From: Duganella sp.
GTDB lineage: Bacteria > Pseudomonadota > Gammaproteobacteria > Burkholderiales > Burkholderiaceae_D
DNA: 64,000 nt
Reading direction: 5' to 3'
NCBI GenBank assembly: GCA_026225475.1
Contig: JAMFSU010000152.1
Coordinates: forward strand, 61,468-125,467
Below, piece after piece: positions 56,648 to 64,000 of the stretch (position 1 is its first letter; every line of letters starts with the position of its first letter). Under the pieces are notes generated by a model, which did not search any database, was not told the DNA's origin, and saw only the letters and a program-made list of their open reading frames with translations. Both the position numbers and the translations under genes were made by a program.

Positions 56648-59065
56648 ATGCGTCAGCGTTTCGTCGTAAAGCCACGCACGCTGGCTCTTGCGGTCGCCAC
56701 AGCCTGCACCATGTTTTCTGCGGCATCTGCCGTGGCGCAGATGGCCCCTGCCGCGCTTGCCAACAAGAATGCGGCGACACCGTTGCGGCGACATTATCAA
56801 TTGCCGGCCGGTCCGCTAGGTACAACGCTGACGCAAATCGGCCAGCAAAGCGGCCAGTCGATTTCGGTCGATCCGGAACTGGTGCGCGATCATCAGGCGC
56901 CCGCCATCCACGGTGACTTCAGCGCTGCCGAAGCGGTACTGCAGGCCATCGGCAATGGCGATCTGCAACTGCAACAGACCGGCAACGGCACGCTCACACT
57001 CAAGCACAAACAGCCGGAAGACGGCGCCATCGATGCACACGATAAGCTGCCAGAGGTGGTGGTCGCCGCCAGCAATGCTCGCCAGACACCGACCGAAGGC
57101 AGCGGCAGCTATACGATCAGTCAAAGCAGCTCAGCGACGACGCTCAATCTTTCGCTGCGCGAAACGCCACAGTCAATCTCGGTCGCCACCCGTGCCAGGA
57201 TGGATGACTTTCATCTCGGCACGATCAACGACGTGCTGACCAATATCGCAGGCGTGACGGTCGAAAAAGTCGAGACCGAGCGCACCTATTTCACCTCGCG
57301 AGGCTTTAGCATTACCAATTTCCAGTTTGACGGCGTCGGCGTGCCGTTGACCTACGGTGACCAGACCGGTGACCTCGATACCGCCATGTTTGACCGCATT
57401 GAGATTGTGCGCGGCGCCAATGGTCTGAGCGCCTCCACTGGCGATCCGTCGGCCACGGTCAATTTCATCCGCAAGCGTCCGAGCGATGACTTCCAGGCCG
57501 CAGCCGCTGTCACGCTCAGTTCCTGGAACACCAAACGCATTGACGTCGACCTCTCCGGCCCCTTGAACCAAGCCGGCAGCCTCGCCGCTCGCATCGTCGC
57601 CGCACACCAGGAAGGCAATTCCTACCTGGACCGCTATCAACCGACCAAGGACTTATTCTATGGCGTGATCGAAGCCAACCTCAGCAGCGCGACACTGCTG
57701 ACGCTGGGCCACAGCTATCAGAAAGTGCATGGCAGAGGTGCCATGTGGGGCGCGCTGCCACTGACCTATGCCGATGGCAGTGCGGTAGCTTACGGCGTCG
57801 GCAGCAGCACTTCAGCCGACTGGTCCTATTACGATTCGACCGAGCAGCGCAACTTTGTCGAACTGCTCCAGCAACTCGGTCAAGGCTGGCAGTGGAAAAG
57901 CACGATGAACTATAACGAAATCAAAAGTGACAGCGCCTTGCTGTATATCGGCGGCAATCTGGACCAGTCGACCGGCACCGGCTTGCAGGCTTATCCGTCA
58001 CTGTTTACCGGTGCCAACAAGCAGTTTTTCTTCGATAGCAATGTCACGGGAAAATATACCCTGGCGGGCCGCCAACACGACCTCAGCCTGGGGCTAAGCT
58101 GGTCGCGTTCCCAACTGAGCAATATTGGCGTCGACACCACTACCGGTTATTTCAGCGTGGATGGCACGCAGGCATTCAATGGCACTTTTGCTTATCCCGT
58201 CTTCGATGCGGCACCAACCACCAATACCTATGCTGACCGCCGCAAGACCATGTATGCCGCCACCCGTCTGAACCTGCACGAGCGCATCAAGCTGCTGCTG
58301 GGTGCCAACGATACGCAGGCCGATTCGACCGGCATGTCCGATGGCGTCAGTCATGTGCTGAGCCAGTCCGCAGTCTCGCCTTATGTCGGCCTAGTCATTG
58401 ACCTTACGCCAAACCTCTCCGCTTACGGCAGCATCAGCAGAATTTTCAATCCCCAGTACAACATTGACATCAACCATATGACACTGGCGGCGGCGCAAGG
58501 AAAAAGCGAAGAACTGGGCTTGAAGGCTGCATTTCTGCAACAGCGGCTCAATGCCTCGATTTCGCTCTTCCGCGTCGAGCAGAGCAACATCGCCGATATT
58601 GCTGGCACGTTCAGCGACGGACAGTCTTACTACCACGGCATCAACGCCCGATCGCAAGGAGTCGGATTCGACCTCTCCGGTGACCTGACCGAGAATTGGC
58701 AAGTCGATGCCGGTGCAGTGATCCAGCGCATTACTGGTGACGACGGCACCGCAGTGCGCACCTATGTGCCGCGCAAACAGTTGCGTCTGGCGAGCACCTA
58801 CCGCTTGCCGCAACTGCAAAAACTGAAGCTCGGTGCCAGCCTGAACATCCAGAGCAAGACCAGCTACAGCGACAACGCCTCGGTCTACCAGGGCGGCTAT
58901 ACGGTTCTCAATCTGATGGCGCGTTACGATCTCACCAAGCACCTGAGCCTATCGGCCAATCTGAATAATGTGCTGAACAAGAAATATCTCGCCAGCGTCA
59001 ATTGGGAGCAGGCTTACTACGCGGCACCGATCAACGGCAGCGTGGCAATCAACTGGAAGTATTGA
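56648..59065 (+). CDS. TonB-dependent siderophore receptor with signalling (STN) domain
   Basis: An outer-membrane transducer of 805 residues. A signal peptide is followed by the STN domain (LPAGPLGTTLTQIGQQSGQSIS onward, in shorter conserved pieces), a TonB-box-like LPEVVVAAS, the plug with RETPQSISVATRARMDD and a 22-strand barrel ending INWKY. The STN domain fits signalling to the FecR/FecI pair upstream. The start is the ATG at 56648; a TTG four codons earlier is also in frame. No obvious ribosome binding site. The siderophore cannot be told. Confidence 0.95.
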   Translation: MRQRFVVKPRTLALAVATACTMFSAASAVAQMAPAALANKNAATPLRRHYQLPAGPLGTTLTQIGQQSGQSISVDPELVRDHQAPAIHGDFSAAEAVLQAIGNGDLQLQQTGNGTLTLKHKQPEDGAIDAHDKLPEVVVAASNARQTPTEGSGSYTISQSSSATTLNLSLRETPQSISVATRARMDDFHLGTINDVLTNIAGVTVEKVETERTYFTSRGFSITNFQFDGVGVPLTYGDQTGDLDTAMFDRIEIVRGANGLSASTGDPSATVNFIRKRPSDDFQAAAAVTLSSWNTKRIDVDLSGPLNQAGSLAARIVAAHQEGNSYLDRYQPTKDLFYGVIEANLSSATLLTLGHSYQKVHGRGAMWGALPLTYADGSAVAYGVGSSTSADWSYYDSTEQRNFVELLQQLGQGWQWKSTMNYNEIKSDSALLYIGGNLDQSTGTGLQAYPSLFTGANKQFFFDSNVTGKYTLAGRQHDLSLGLSWSRSQLSNIGVDTTTGYFSVDGTQAFNGTFAYPVFDAAPTTNTYADRRKTMYAATRLNLHERIKLLLGANDTQADSTGMSDGVSHVLSQSAVSPYVGLVIDLTPNLSAYGSISRIFNPQYNIDINHMTLAAAQGKSEELGLKAAFLQQRLNASISLFRVEQSNIADIAGTFSDGQSYYHGINARSQGVGFDLSGDLTENWQVDAGAVIQRITGDDGTAVRTYVPRKQLRLASTYRLPQLQKLKLGASLNIQSKTSYSDNASVYQGGYTVLNLMARYDLTKHLSLSANLNNVLNKKYLASVNWEQAYYAAPINGSVAINWKY

Positions 59066-59256
59066 TGTCATCATTGCGGCGCGGTGGACCAAGCAAACTG
59101 AGCAAGAACGAATACAAGAAAAGTAACTTGATCTAAATTATTCGCTTTTTACGCATCAATAGAAAAACTATACTGCGCGCTGTTGGCCCTGATTGGCGCT
59201 AAAATCAACGCCAAATTCAACCCCACCACGCTCAATTACCCGCCCTGGAGAATCGT

Positions 59257-60411
59257 TTGCCTAGATCCTTGCGTCAATTCCTATCGCTGCATGATTTCGA
59301 AGCGGCGGCCAAAACGCGATTGCCCGCGCCATTATTCGCTTATGTCAGTGGCGCGGTCGAGGATGAAATGTCGATCAACGCAAATCGTCAATCCTTTGCA
59401 CGTTATGGATTCCAGCCCAATGTGCTGGTGGATGTTTCCAGCATCGATACCTCTGTGAGCATCTTCGGCAAACGCTACGATAGTCCTGTCGGTATCGCAC
59501 CGATGGGGCTGTCCGCGCTGACCAGCTACCGCGGCGATCTCTGCATGGCCAGCGCAGCACAGAAGGCCAATGCGCTCTGCATCATGAGTGGCTCGTCGCT
59601 GATCCGGCTCGAAGAAGTGATGCAAGCGGCACCGGCCACCTGGTTCCAGGCCTACCTGCCCGGCCAGCAAGCGCAAATCGACGCCCTCATCGCGCGCATC
59701 GCTGCCGCTGGCGTCGAAACGCTGGTGCTGACGGTGGATACGCCCGTCGCCGCCAACCGCGAAAACAATATTCGCGCCGGTTTCTCGACGCCATTGCGCC
59801 CTTCGCTGGCGCTGGCCTGGCAAGGTGTGCGTCATCCTGGCTGGCTGCTCGGCACGTTCCTGAAGACACTGATGCAGCATGGCATGCCGCATTTTGAGAA
59901 CAACTATGCCACGCGCGGCGCGCCCATTCTTTCTGCCAATGTCTTACGTGATTTCTCTGATCGCGGTCATTTGAACTGGACTCACATTGCCGCGATTCGC
60001 AAACGCTGGCCCGGGCCGCTGGTGATCAAGGGCATCCTGCATCCACGCGACGCCGTCAAAGCACGTGAACTTGGCATCGATGGCGTCATCGTTTCCAACC
60101 ATGGTGGCCGCCAGCTTGACGGCAGTGTCGCGCCGCTGTTGGTATTGCCGCAAATCGTTGACGCCGCCGGCGCCATGGTGGTCATGCTCGACAGCGGTGT
60201 GCGACGCGGTACCGATGCGCTCAAGGCAATCGCGCTGGGTGCCCAGGCGGTCTATGTCGGGCGGCCCTTCAATTATGCCGCCACGGTCGCAGGAGAACGC
60301 GGTGTTACGCACGCGCTGGCGTTGATTGCCGCCGAGGTCAAACGCGACATGGGCCTGCTCGGTGTCACCGCCTTGCGTGATATCACCCGCGAACATCTGT
60401 TCGCCGGCTGA
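59257..60411 (+). CDS. FMN-dependent alpha-hydroxy-acid oxidase/dehydrogenase
   Basis: A 384-residue TIM-barrel flavoprotein of the lactate/glycolate oxidase family. The signature VSNHGGRQLDGSVAPL holds the catalytic His and Arg, and GIAPMGLSAL and TVDTPVAANRENN line the FMN and substrate site. The start is a TTG at 59257 with GGAG nine bases upstream; no ATG fits the family start. Likely substrates are lactate, mandelate or other 2-hydroxy acids. It converges with a LysR gene. Confidence 0.9.
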   Translation: MPRSLRQFLSLHDFEAAAKTRLPAPLFAYVSGAVEDEMSINANRQSFARYGFQPNVLVDVSSIDTSVSIFGKRYDSPVGIAPMGLSALTSYRGDLCMASAAQKANALCIMSGSSLIRLEEVMQAAPATWFQAYLPGQQAQIDALIARIAAAGVETLVLTVDTPVAANRENNIRAGFSTPLRPSLALAWQGVRHPGWLLGTFLKTLMQHGMPHFENNYATRGAPILSANVLRDFSDRGHLNWTHIAAIRKRWPGPLVIKGILHPRDAVKARELGIDGVIVSNHGGRQLDGSVAPLLVLPQIVDAAGAMVVMLDSGVRRGTDALKAIALGAQAVYVGRPFNYAATVAGERGVTHALALIAAEVKRDMGLLGVTALRDITREHLFAG

Positions 60412-60424
60412 CAGCGACTGCCAG

Positions 60425-61315
60425 CTAACGCCCGCTGCGACCAAACAGCGTGCGACAAGCCGCCGTCAATATCTCGACCGCGCGGCTAGTACTCGAAGTC
60501 GGCTGCTTGTGGGTGAGTTTGTAGCAAATATAAGCCGGTGGACTGTCCGACAATTCGCGCACCATGTACGGCCCATTCTTTTGCGCCGCCCTGGCCAGCC
60601 ACAACGGCACGATGGCCCATTGCCGTGCATGCTGCAGCATCGACAAGATCAGGTGGCCGCTATCGAGCCGAATCCGTGACGGCGTCAACGGGTCCCACCA
60701 CTGGTCATGCCAGACGATGAAGTGACGTCCCCACGGCACATAAAGCTCTTCATCGGCATCGAGCTCCTGAGGATGGACTTTCTTGCGTGGCTTGCAGGAT
60801 GGATCGATCTTGCTCAAAACCACCATCGGCGAAGTAAAGAACAGTTCGACATCGACATTGCTGACGCTGCGTTCAATCAGCGAAAATCCCACATCCAATT
60901 GGCGCTTCTCGACCATTGGATAGATTTCATCGGAATGCAAGGTGTGAATTTCCAGCTTCAATGACGGATGTTCCGTGTGCAGACTCTGATACAGCGGCGG
61001 CAGCATAAACACACTCATGCTGTCGACCGCACCAATGGCCAGCGACAAACTGGGTCCCTGGGTACGCAATACCTTGGCCTCGCGCGCCAGCAAACTCCAT
61101 TGCTCTGCCAGTTTGGCAAATTCCTCTCCTGCCGGTGTCAAGCGCATGCGTCGAATACCTTTGCCGCGTTCGATCAAGATCATGCCCAGCTCGGACTCCA
61201 ACGCCTTGATCCGTTTACTGATCGTGGTCTGGGTCACATTGAGCTGCTCAGCGGCAGCGCTCAGACTGCCCTCTCTGAGGATGGCGAGGTAGGTTTCAAT
61301 GGCTTGAAAAAACAT
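60425..61315 (-). CDS. LysR family transcriptional regulator
   Basis: A 296-residue LysR protein with the standard N-terminal helix-turn-helix (FFQAIETYLAILREGSLSAAAEQLNVTQTTISKRIKALE, in overlapping parts up to residue 40) and a substrate-binding-type effector domain. It is divergent from an MFS transporter, with a nine-base perfect dyad between them, and so probably controls that transporter and the aldolase-like gene behind it. It converges on the FMN oxidase gene with 13 bases between. Confidence 0.93.
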   Translation of the reverse strand: MFFQAIETYLAILREGSLSAAAEQLNVTQTTISKRIKALESELGMILIERGKGIRRMRLTPAGEEFAKLAEQWSLLAREAKVLRTQGPSLSLAIGAVDSMSVFMLPPLYQSLHTEHPSLKLEIHTLHSDEIYPMVEKRQLDVGFSLIERSVSNVDVELFFTSPMVVLSKIDPSCKPRKKVHPQELDADEELYVPWGRHFIVWHDQWWDPLTPSRIRLDSGHLILSMLQHARQWAIVPLWLARAAQKNGPYMVRELSDSPPAYICYKLTHKQPTSSTSRAVEILTAACRTLFGRSGR

Positions 61316-61340
61316 GAGGAGAAAAAATGCTCGCTAAATT

Positions 61341-61363
61341 AAATAGTCGTATATCGACTATTT
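61341..61363. promoter_or_regulatory. LysR operator candidate
   Basis: AAATAGTCG-TATAT-CGACTATTT is a perfect nine-base inverted repeat, 25 bases upstream of the LysR start and about 160 bases before the MFS start. The placement fits autoregulation. A strict T-N11-A centred match is not present. Confidence 0.6.
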
Positions 61364-61520
61364 TATGGTCGAATTTGTCATTTTACCCCCAATTAAATCC
61401 TATTTAAAATATAGGAAAAGCCGCCGAAGCAGCACCATAATTTCGCGGCAAAAAAAGCCCGGCAAGGCCGATGCGTAATATGTCCTTGCTCATTAAAACA
61501 AAACTTTGGAGACACCCGGC

Positions 61521-62855
61521 ATGCATGCGCCCCTCGCGGAAACCGTTGCGCCGACCAGAAAGCCCACCCAGTTCCGCTGGGTCGTCGCTGGTCTGATTTT
61601 TTTGATCTACACCATTGCCGCCGCAGATCGCGCCAACATCGGCGTGGCCCTGCCCTTCATCCGCAAGGAATTCGCCATGAGCAATACCGAAGCGGGCGCA
61701 TTACTGAGCCTGTTTCTGTTCGCCTATGCACTAGCGCAACTGCCGTCTGGATTTGCCACCAGCCGCTTTGGCGTACGCCGCATTTTTTCCGGTGCGATGA
61801 TTTTGACGTCGCTGTTTACCGGTTTGATCGGTACCAGCAGCTCGATTCTGGTCCTGAAAATCTATCGTTTTGCACTCGGTTTTGCCGAAGGTCCGCTGCC
61901 GGTCGGGATCGCCTCGACCATCAACAACTGGTTTCCGCCGCATGAAAAAGGCACCGCCAGCGGCATCTTCCTCTCTGCGGTCAAGTTCGGCCCGGTGATT
62001 GTGCCGCCTTTGTGCGCAGTGATCATCGCCTACTGGGGCTGGCGCGAAATTTTCCTGTTCTTCGCGGTACCGGGGCTGATTTTTTCCGTGATCTGGTACT
62101 TTCTGGTCACCAATCATCCCTCGCAAAGCAAACGTGTTTCGGCCGAAGAACTGAAATACATCACCGAATCAAGCTCACCATTGGGCCAGCACGCCGGTAC
62201 AGCAGCGCTGCGCCAGCCACCGGCCTGGCTCGACAAGCTCATCCGCGCCAAGAAACTGACGCCACTGACGGACAGCAAGAGCGTGTTCCGCTCCTGGAAC
62301 ATCCTCGGTTGCGCGCTCGGTTACTGCTTTCAATTGGGCATTTCCAATGTCTTGCTGGCCTGGATTCCAACCTATCTGCTGAGCGTGAAGAAATTCTCGG
62401 TGATGAATATGGGGTTCGTGGCAGCCGCGCCCTGGGTCGGTGCCGTGATCGGCAATCTGCTCGGCGGACTGGTCTCTGATCGCCTGCTCGGCAAACGCCG
62501 CAAACCTGGCATGATGATTTCGGCACTGGCCACGGCCGGCATGATGTACGCCTTGATCAATTCGCCCGCCGACCCGCTCGGCTATGGCTTGTTGCTGTTC
62601 GCCACTGGTGTGCTGCTCAGCTTCGGTTTTTCCGCCTATATGGCGTATCCGATGAGTATTGCGGACAAGAAGATCTTCCCGATTGCCAGCTCGGTCGTCA
62701 ACATGGGTGGGCAGATCGGCGGCGCCATCGCACCGCTGGCCACCGGCATGTTGCTCGATAACTATGGATGGGATTACGTCTTTTCGTTCATGGCAATCGG
62801 CTCGCTGTTGAGTTTCGTGATTCTGACGACGATTGCCGAACCGGTCGATAAATAA
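61521..62855 (+). CDS. MFS transporter, anion:cation symporter type
   Basis: A 444-residue carrier with 12 predicted helices. The early motif ADRANIGVALPFIRKEF is typical of the ACS family that imports organic anions such as galactonate, tartrate or phthalate. The start ATG at 61521 stands nine bases after GGAG. An in-frame TTG at 61506 overlaps that site and is rejected. It is followed by the RraA-like gene with 98 bases between, so import and processing of a carboxylic acid is a fair guess. Confidence 0.92.
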   Translation: MHAPLAETVAPTRKPTQFRWVVAGLIFLIYTIAAADRANIGVALPFIRKEFAMSNTEAGALLSLFLFAYALAQLPSGFATSRFGVRRIFSGAMILTSLFTGLIGTSSSILVLKIYRFALGFAEGPLPVGIASTINNWFPPHEKGTASGIFLSAVKFGPVIVPPLCAVIIAYWGWREIFLFFAVPGLIFSVIWYFLVTNHPSQSKRVSAEELKYITESSSPLGQHAGTAALRQPPAWLDKLIRAKKLTPLTDSKSVFRSWNILGCALGYCFQLGISNVLLAWIPTYLLSVKKFSVMNMGFVAAAPWVGAVIGNLLGGLVSDRLLGKRRKPGMMISALATAGMMYALINSPADPLGYGLLLFATGVLLSFGFSAYMAYPMSIADKKIFPIASSVVNMGGQIGGAIAPLATGMLLDNYGWDYVFSFMAIGSLLSFVILTTIAEPVDK

Positions 62856-62953
62856 CTGGCAGCAATGGCCGCCGTCAATAAGCGGCTGCCGTTGTAGCCC
62901 GATACGATTGCAGTCAAGTGCGTTTCCCTATCCATTGCTAACCGCAGGCCCCT

Positions 62954-63619
62954 ATGACGACCTCCCCTTTCCTGATCAACGCTGCACCACCATTGGCAGA
63001 CCCGGCTATCGTCGCCGCCTTGCGCGAGATCGTCGTCTCGCATTTGAGCGACAATCTGCAACGCCTGTCCGGCATGCCAGGCCTTACCCGTATCCACCGC
63101 AGCAAGAAACTGGTTGGTACTGCCTTCACCGTGAGGACCAAGCCGGGTGACAATTTGCTGATCTATAAAGCCTTGATGATGATGCAACCGGGTCATGTAC
63201 TGGTGGTTGACGGGGGCGCAGAGACCACCAACGCGCTGGTCGGTGAATTGATCATGCTGTACGCCCAGCAGCGCGGCTGCGCGGGCTTTGTCCTTGATGC
63301 CGCAGTACGCGATAGCGCCGCGTTCCAGAACGCGGATTTCCCCTGCTATGCAAGAGGCGTCAGTCACCGCGGCCCCTACAAGAATGGCCCGGGGCAAATC
63401 AATGTACCTGTGTCGGTTGCCGGTCAGGTAATCCATCCGGGTGACCTGATCGTCGGCGATGAAGATGGCGTGGTGAACTTTGCAGCAGCCGACGCCGCCA
63501 AGCTAATCGACGCTGCGCACAAGACTGCCGCGCACGAAGAGGCCATCAAGGCTGAAATCGCCAATGGCAAGCTGGAGCAACTCTGGCTGGACAAGGTGCT
63601 CACGCCGTTTGGTCTTTAA
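62954..63619 (+). CDS. RraA/HMG-CHA aldolase family protein
   Basis: A 221-residue protein of the RraA fold. The segment VGELIMLYAQQRGCAGFVLD followed by AAVRD holds the Glu, Asp and Arg that bind the divalent metal and the keto-acid in 4-hydroxy-4-methyl-2-oxoglutarate/4-carboxy-4-hydroxy-2-oxoadipate aldolases. These enzymes also decarboxylate oxaloacetate. With the MFS anion carrier and LysR regulator it suggests breakdown of a tricarboxylic or aromatic-derived acid. True RraA RNase regulators are shorter (about 160 residues), so the aldolase is preferred. Confidence 0.85.
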   Translation: MTTSPFLINAAPPLADPAIVAALREIVVSHLSDNLQRLSGMPGLTRIHRSKKLVGTAFTVRTKPGDNLLIYKALMMMQPGHVLVVDGGAETTNALVGELIMLYAQQRGCAGFVLDAAVRDSAAFQNADFPCYARGVSHRGPYKNGPGQINVPVSVAGQVIHPGDLIVGDEDGVVNFAAADAAKLIDAAHKTAAHEEAIKAEIANGKLEQLWLDKVLTPFGL

Positions 63620-63709
63620 CGACAGCGCTTGTGCTTGGTCATTGAGCTATTTGGCCAGCGACATTATGATCCGTTTGGAAAATGGCTTTTTCTTTTGAGG
63701 AGCGCGTCC

Positions 63710-63829
63710 ATGCAGCAGTTAACGTCAACGGCAATGTCACCATCAGAGATAGTCCAGCAGCAATGACAGGCCTATAACCTGCGCGACATCGACGCCTTCA
63801 TGCAACACTGGGCCGATGATTGTCATGCT
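63710..63829 (+). pseudogene. Remnant of an NTF2/SnoaL-like gene with an internal TGA
   Basis: An AGGAG site seven bases before an ATG at 63710 opens a frame that reads 18 codons, then TGA at 63764-63766, then in the same frame QAYNLRDIDAFMQHWADDCH. That text is the typical start of SnoaL/NTF2-like proteins (QxxAYNxRDxDAFxxxxADD). Similarity ends at about 63829, where repeat-like DNA begins. The gene is therefore stopped early and cut off. Confidence 0.7.
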
Positions 63830-63879
63830 GTTCAGTTAAGAAACACCTGTCGTTGGTTTTGTTGGTTGCTGATGATTGG

Positions 63880-63953
63880 TTTTCTTCGGACTACCTAGCC
63901 GGGTACCTCAGTGCGTAGTTGACTCTTTGTTTTCTTCGGACGACCTTGCCGGG
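63880..63953 (+). repeat. Direct repeat with 50-base period at the window end
   Basis: A unit of about 23 bases starting ttttcttcgga and ending gccggg occurs at 63880-63903 and again at 63930-63953, exactly 50 bases apart, with three or four differences. It sits in noncoding DNA after the broken NTF2-like gene. Confidence 0.7.
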
Positions 63954-63997
63954 AGCGGCCCGGCAGCCGCTTACTTTTCTTGTCTCGCCAAGAAAAG
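63948..63997. repeat. Two hairpins at the window end
   Basis: GCCGGG (63948-63953) pairs with CCCGGC (63959-63964). CTTTTCTTG (63974-63982) pairs with CAAGAAAAG (63989-63997) over a six-base loop. They follow the direct repeats and may belong to one dispersed intergenic element that continues past the window. Confidence 0.55.
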
Positions 63998-64000
63998 CTA

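Noticed and set aside
1..64000. CRISPR array, rRNA, prophage or complete insertion sequence
   Set aside because: No regularly spaced repeats of CRISPR size, no rRNA, no transposase or integrase frame recognised anywhere in the window.

Overview
The window looks like a chromosome segment of a betaproteobacterium. Oxalobacteraceae (Burkholderiales) is my best guess. The reasons are the tpiA-secG-tRNA-Leu-nuoA..N gene order, the betaproteobacterial style of the complex I subunits, GC-rich coding sequence with short AT-rich control regions, and one hrp-box-like promoter of the kind used by HrpL-type type III secretion systems. The family assignment is inference; no rRNA gene is present.

Layout. 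1-13038 (minus strand): thirteen complex I genes, nuoA to nuoM, with nuoM cut by the window edge. They are preceded by tRNA-Leu(GAG), secG, tpiA and a quinone oxidoreductase. 15863-21856: a MarR-like regulator divergent from a 5-oxoproline utilisation operon (pxpB, pxpC, pxpA, two DUF969/DUF979 membrane proteins, DUF2891). 21981-26442 (minus): a four-gene unit of cupredoxin-like protein, membrane GGDEF/EAL protein, DUF3034 outer-membrane protein and exported truncated globin. 26524-31779: a TetR regulator divergent from a tripartite drug efflux system. 31862-33827: glutathione-dependent formaldehyde detoxification (adhC, fghA). 34217-42319: a large PAS/GAF/GGDEF/EAL protein, an orphan peptide-type binding protein, a secreted unknown, an MFS exporter and an aldo-keto reductase.

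42528-54821 is the accessory part. A 574-residue low-complexity protein with a repeated DSAYxSTD motif and an AT-rich upstream region stands before a LysR regulator, a TauE/SafE permease, a 28-residue membrane peptide, an unusual SDR, tRNA-Ser(TGA) and an Nramp-like transporter. After these comes a 1510-residue protein with coiled-coil, acidic-repeat and C-terminal helical parts. It is translationally coupled to a 163-residue acidic partner and preceded by a hrp-box-like element. I read the two large proteins as candidate secreted effectors; the 163-residue protein may be a chaperone.

55092-59065: a Fur-box-controlled ECF sigma/FecR/TonB-receptor iron uptake unit. 59257-63619: an FMN alpha-hydroxy-acid oxidase, a LysR regulator divergent from an MFS anion transporter, and an RraA/HMG-aldolase family protein, plausibly a hydroxy/keto-acid utilisation cluster. 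The window ends in a broken NTF2-like gene that runs into a repeat-rich intergenic sequence.

The most promising undescribed material is the giant protein plus small partner behind the hrp-box-like element, the 574-residue repeat protein, the cupredoxin/c-di-GMP/DUF3034/globin operon, and the DUF969/DUF979/DUF2891 genes in the pxp operon.
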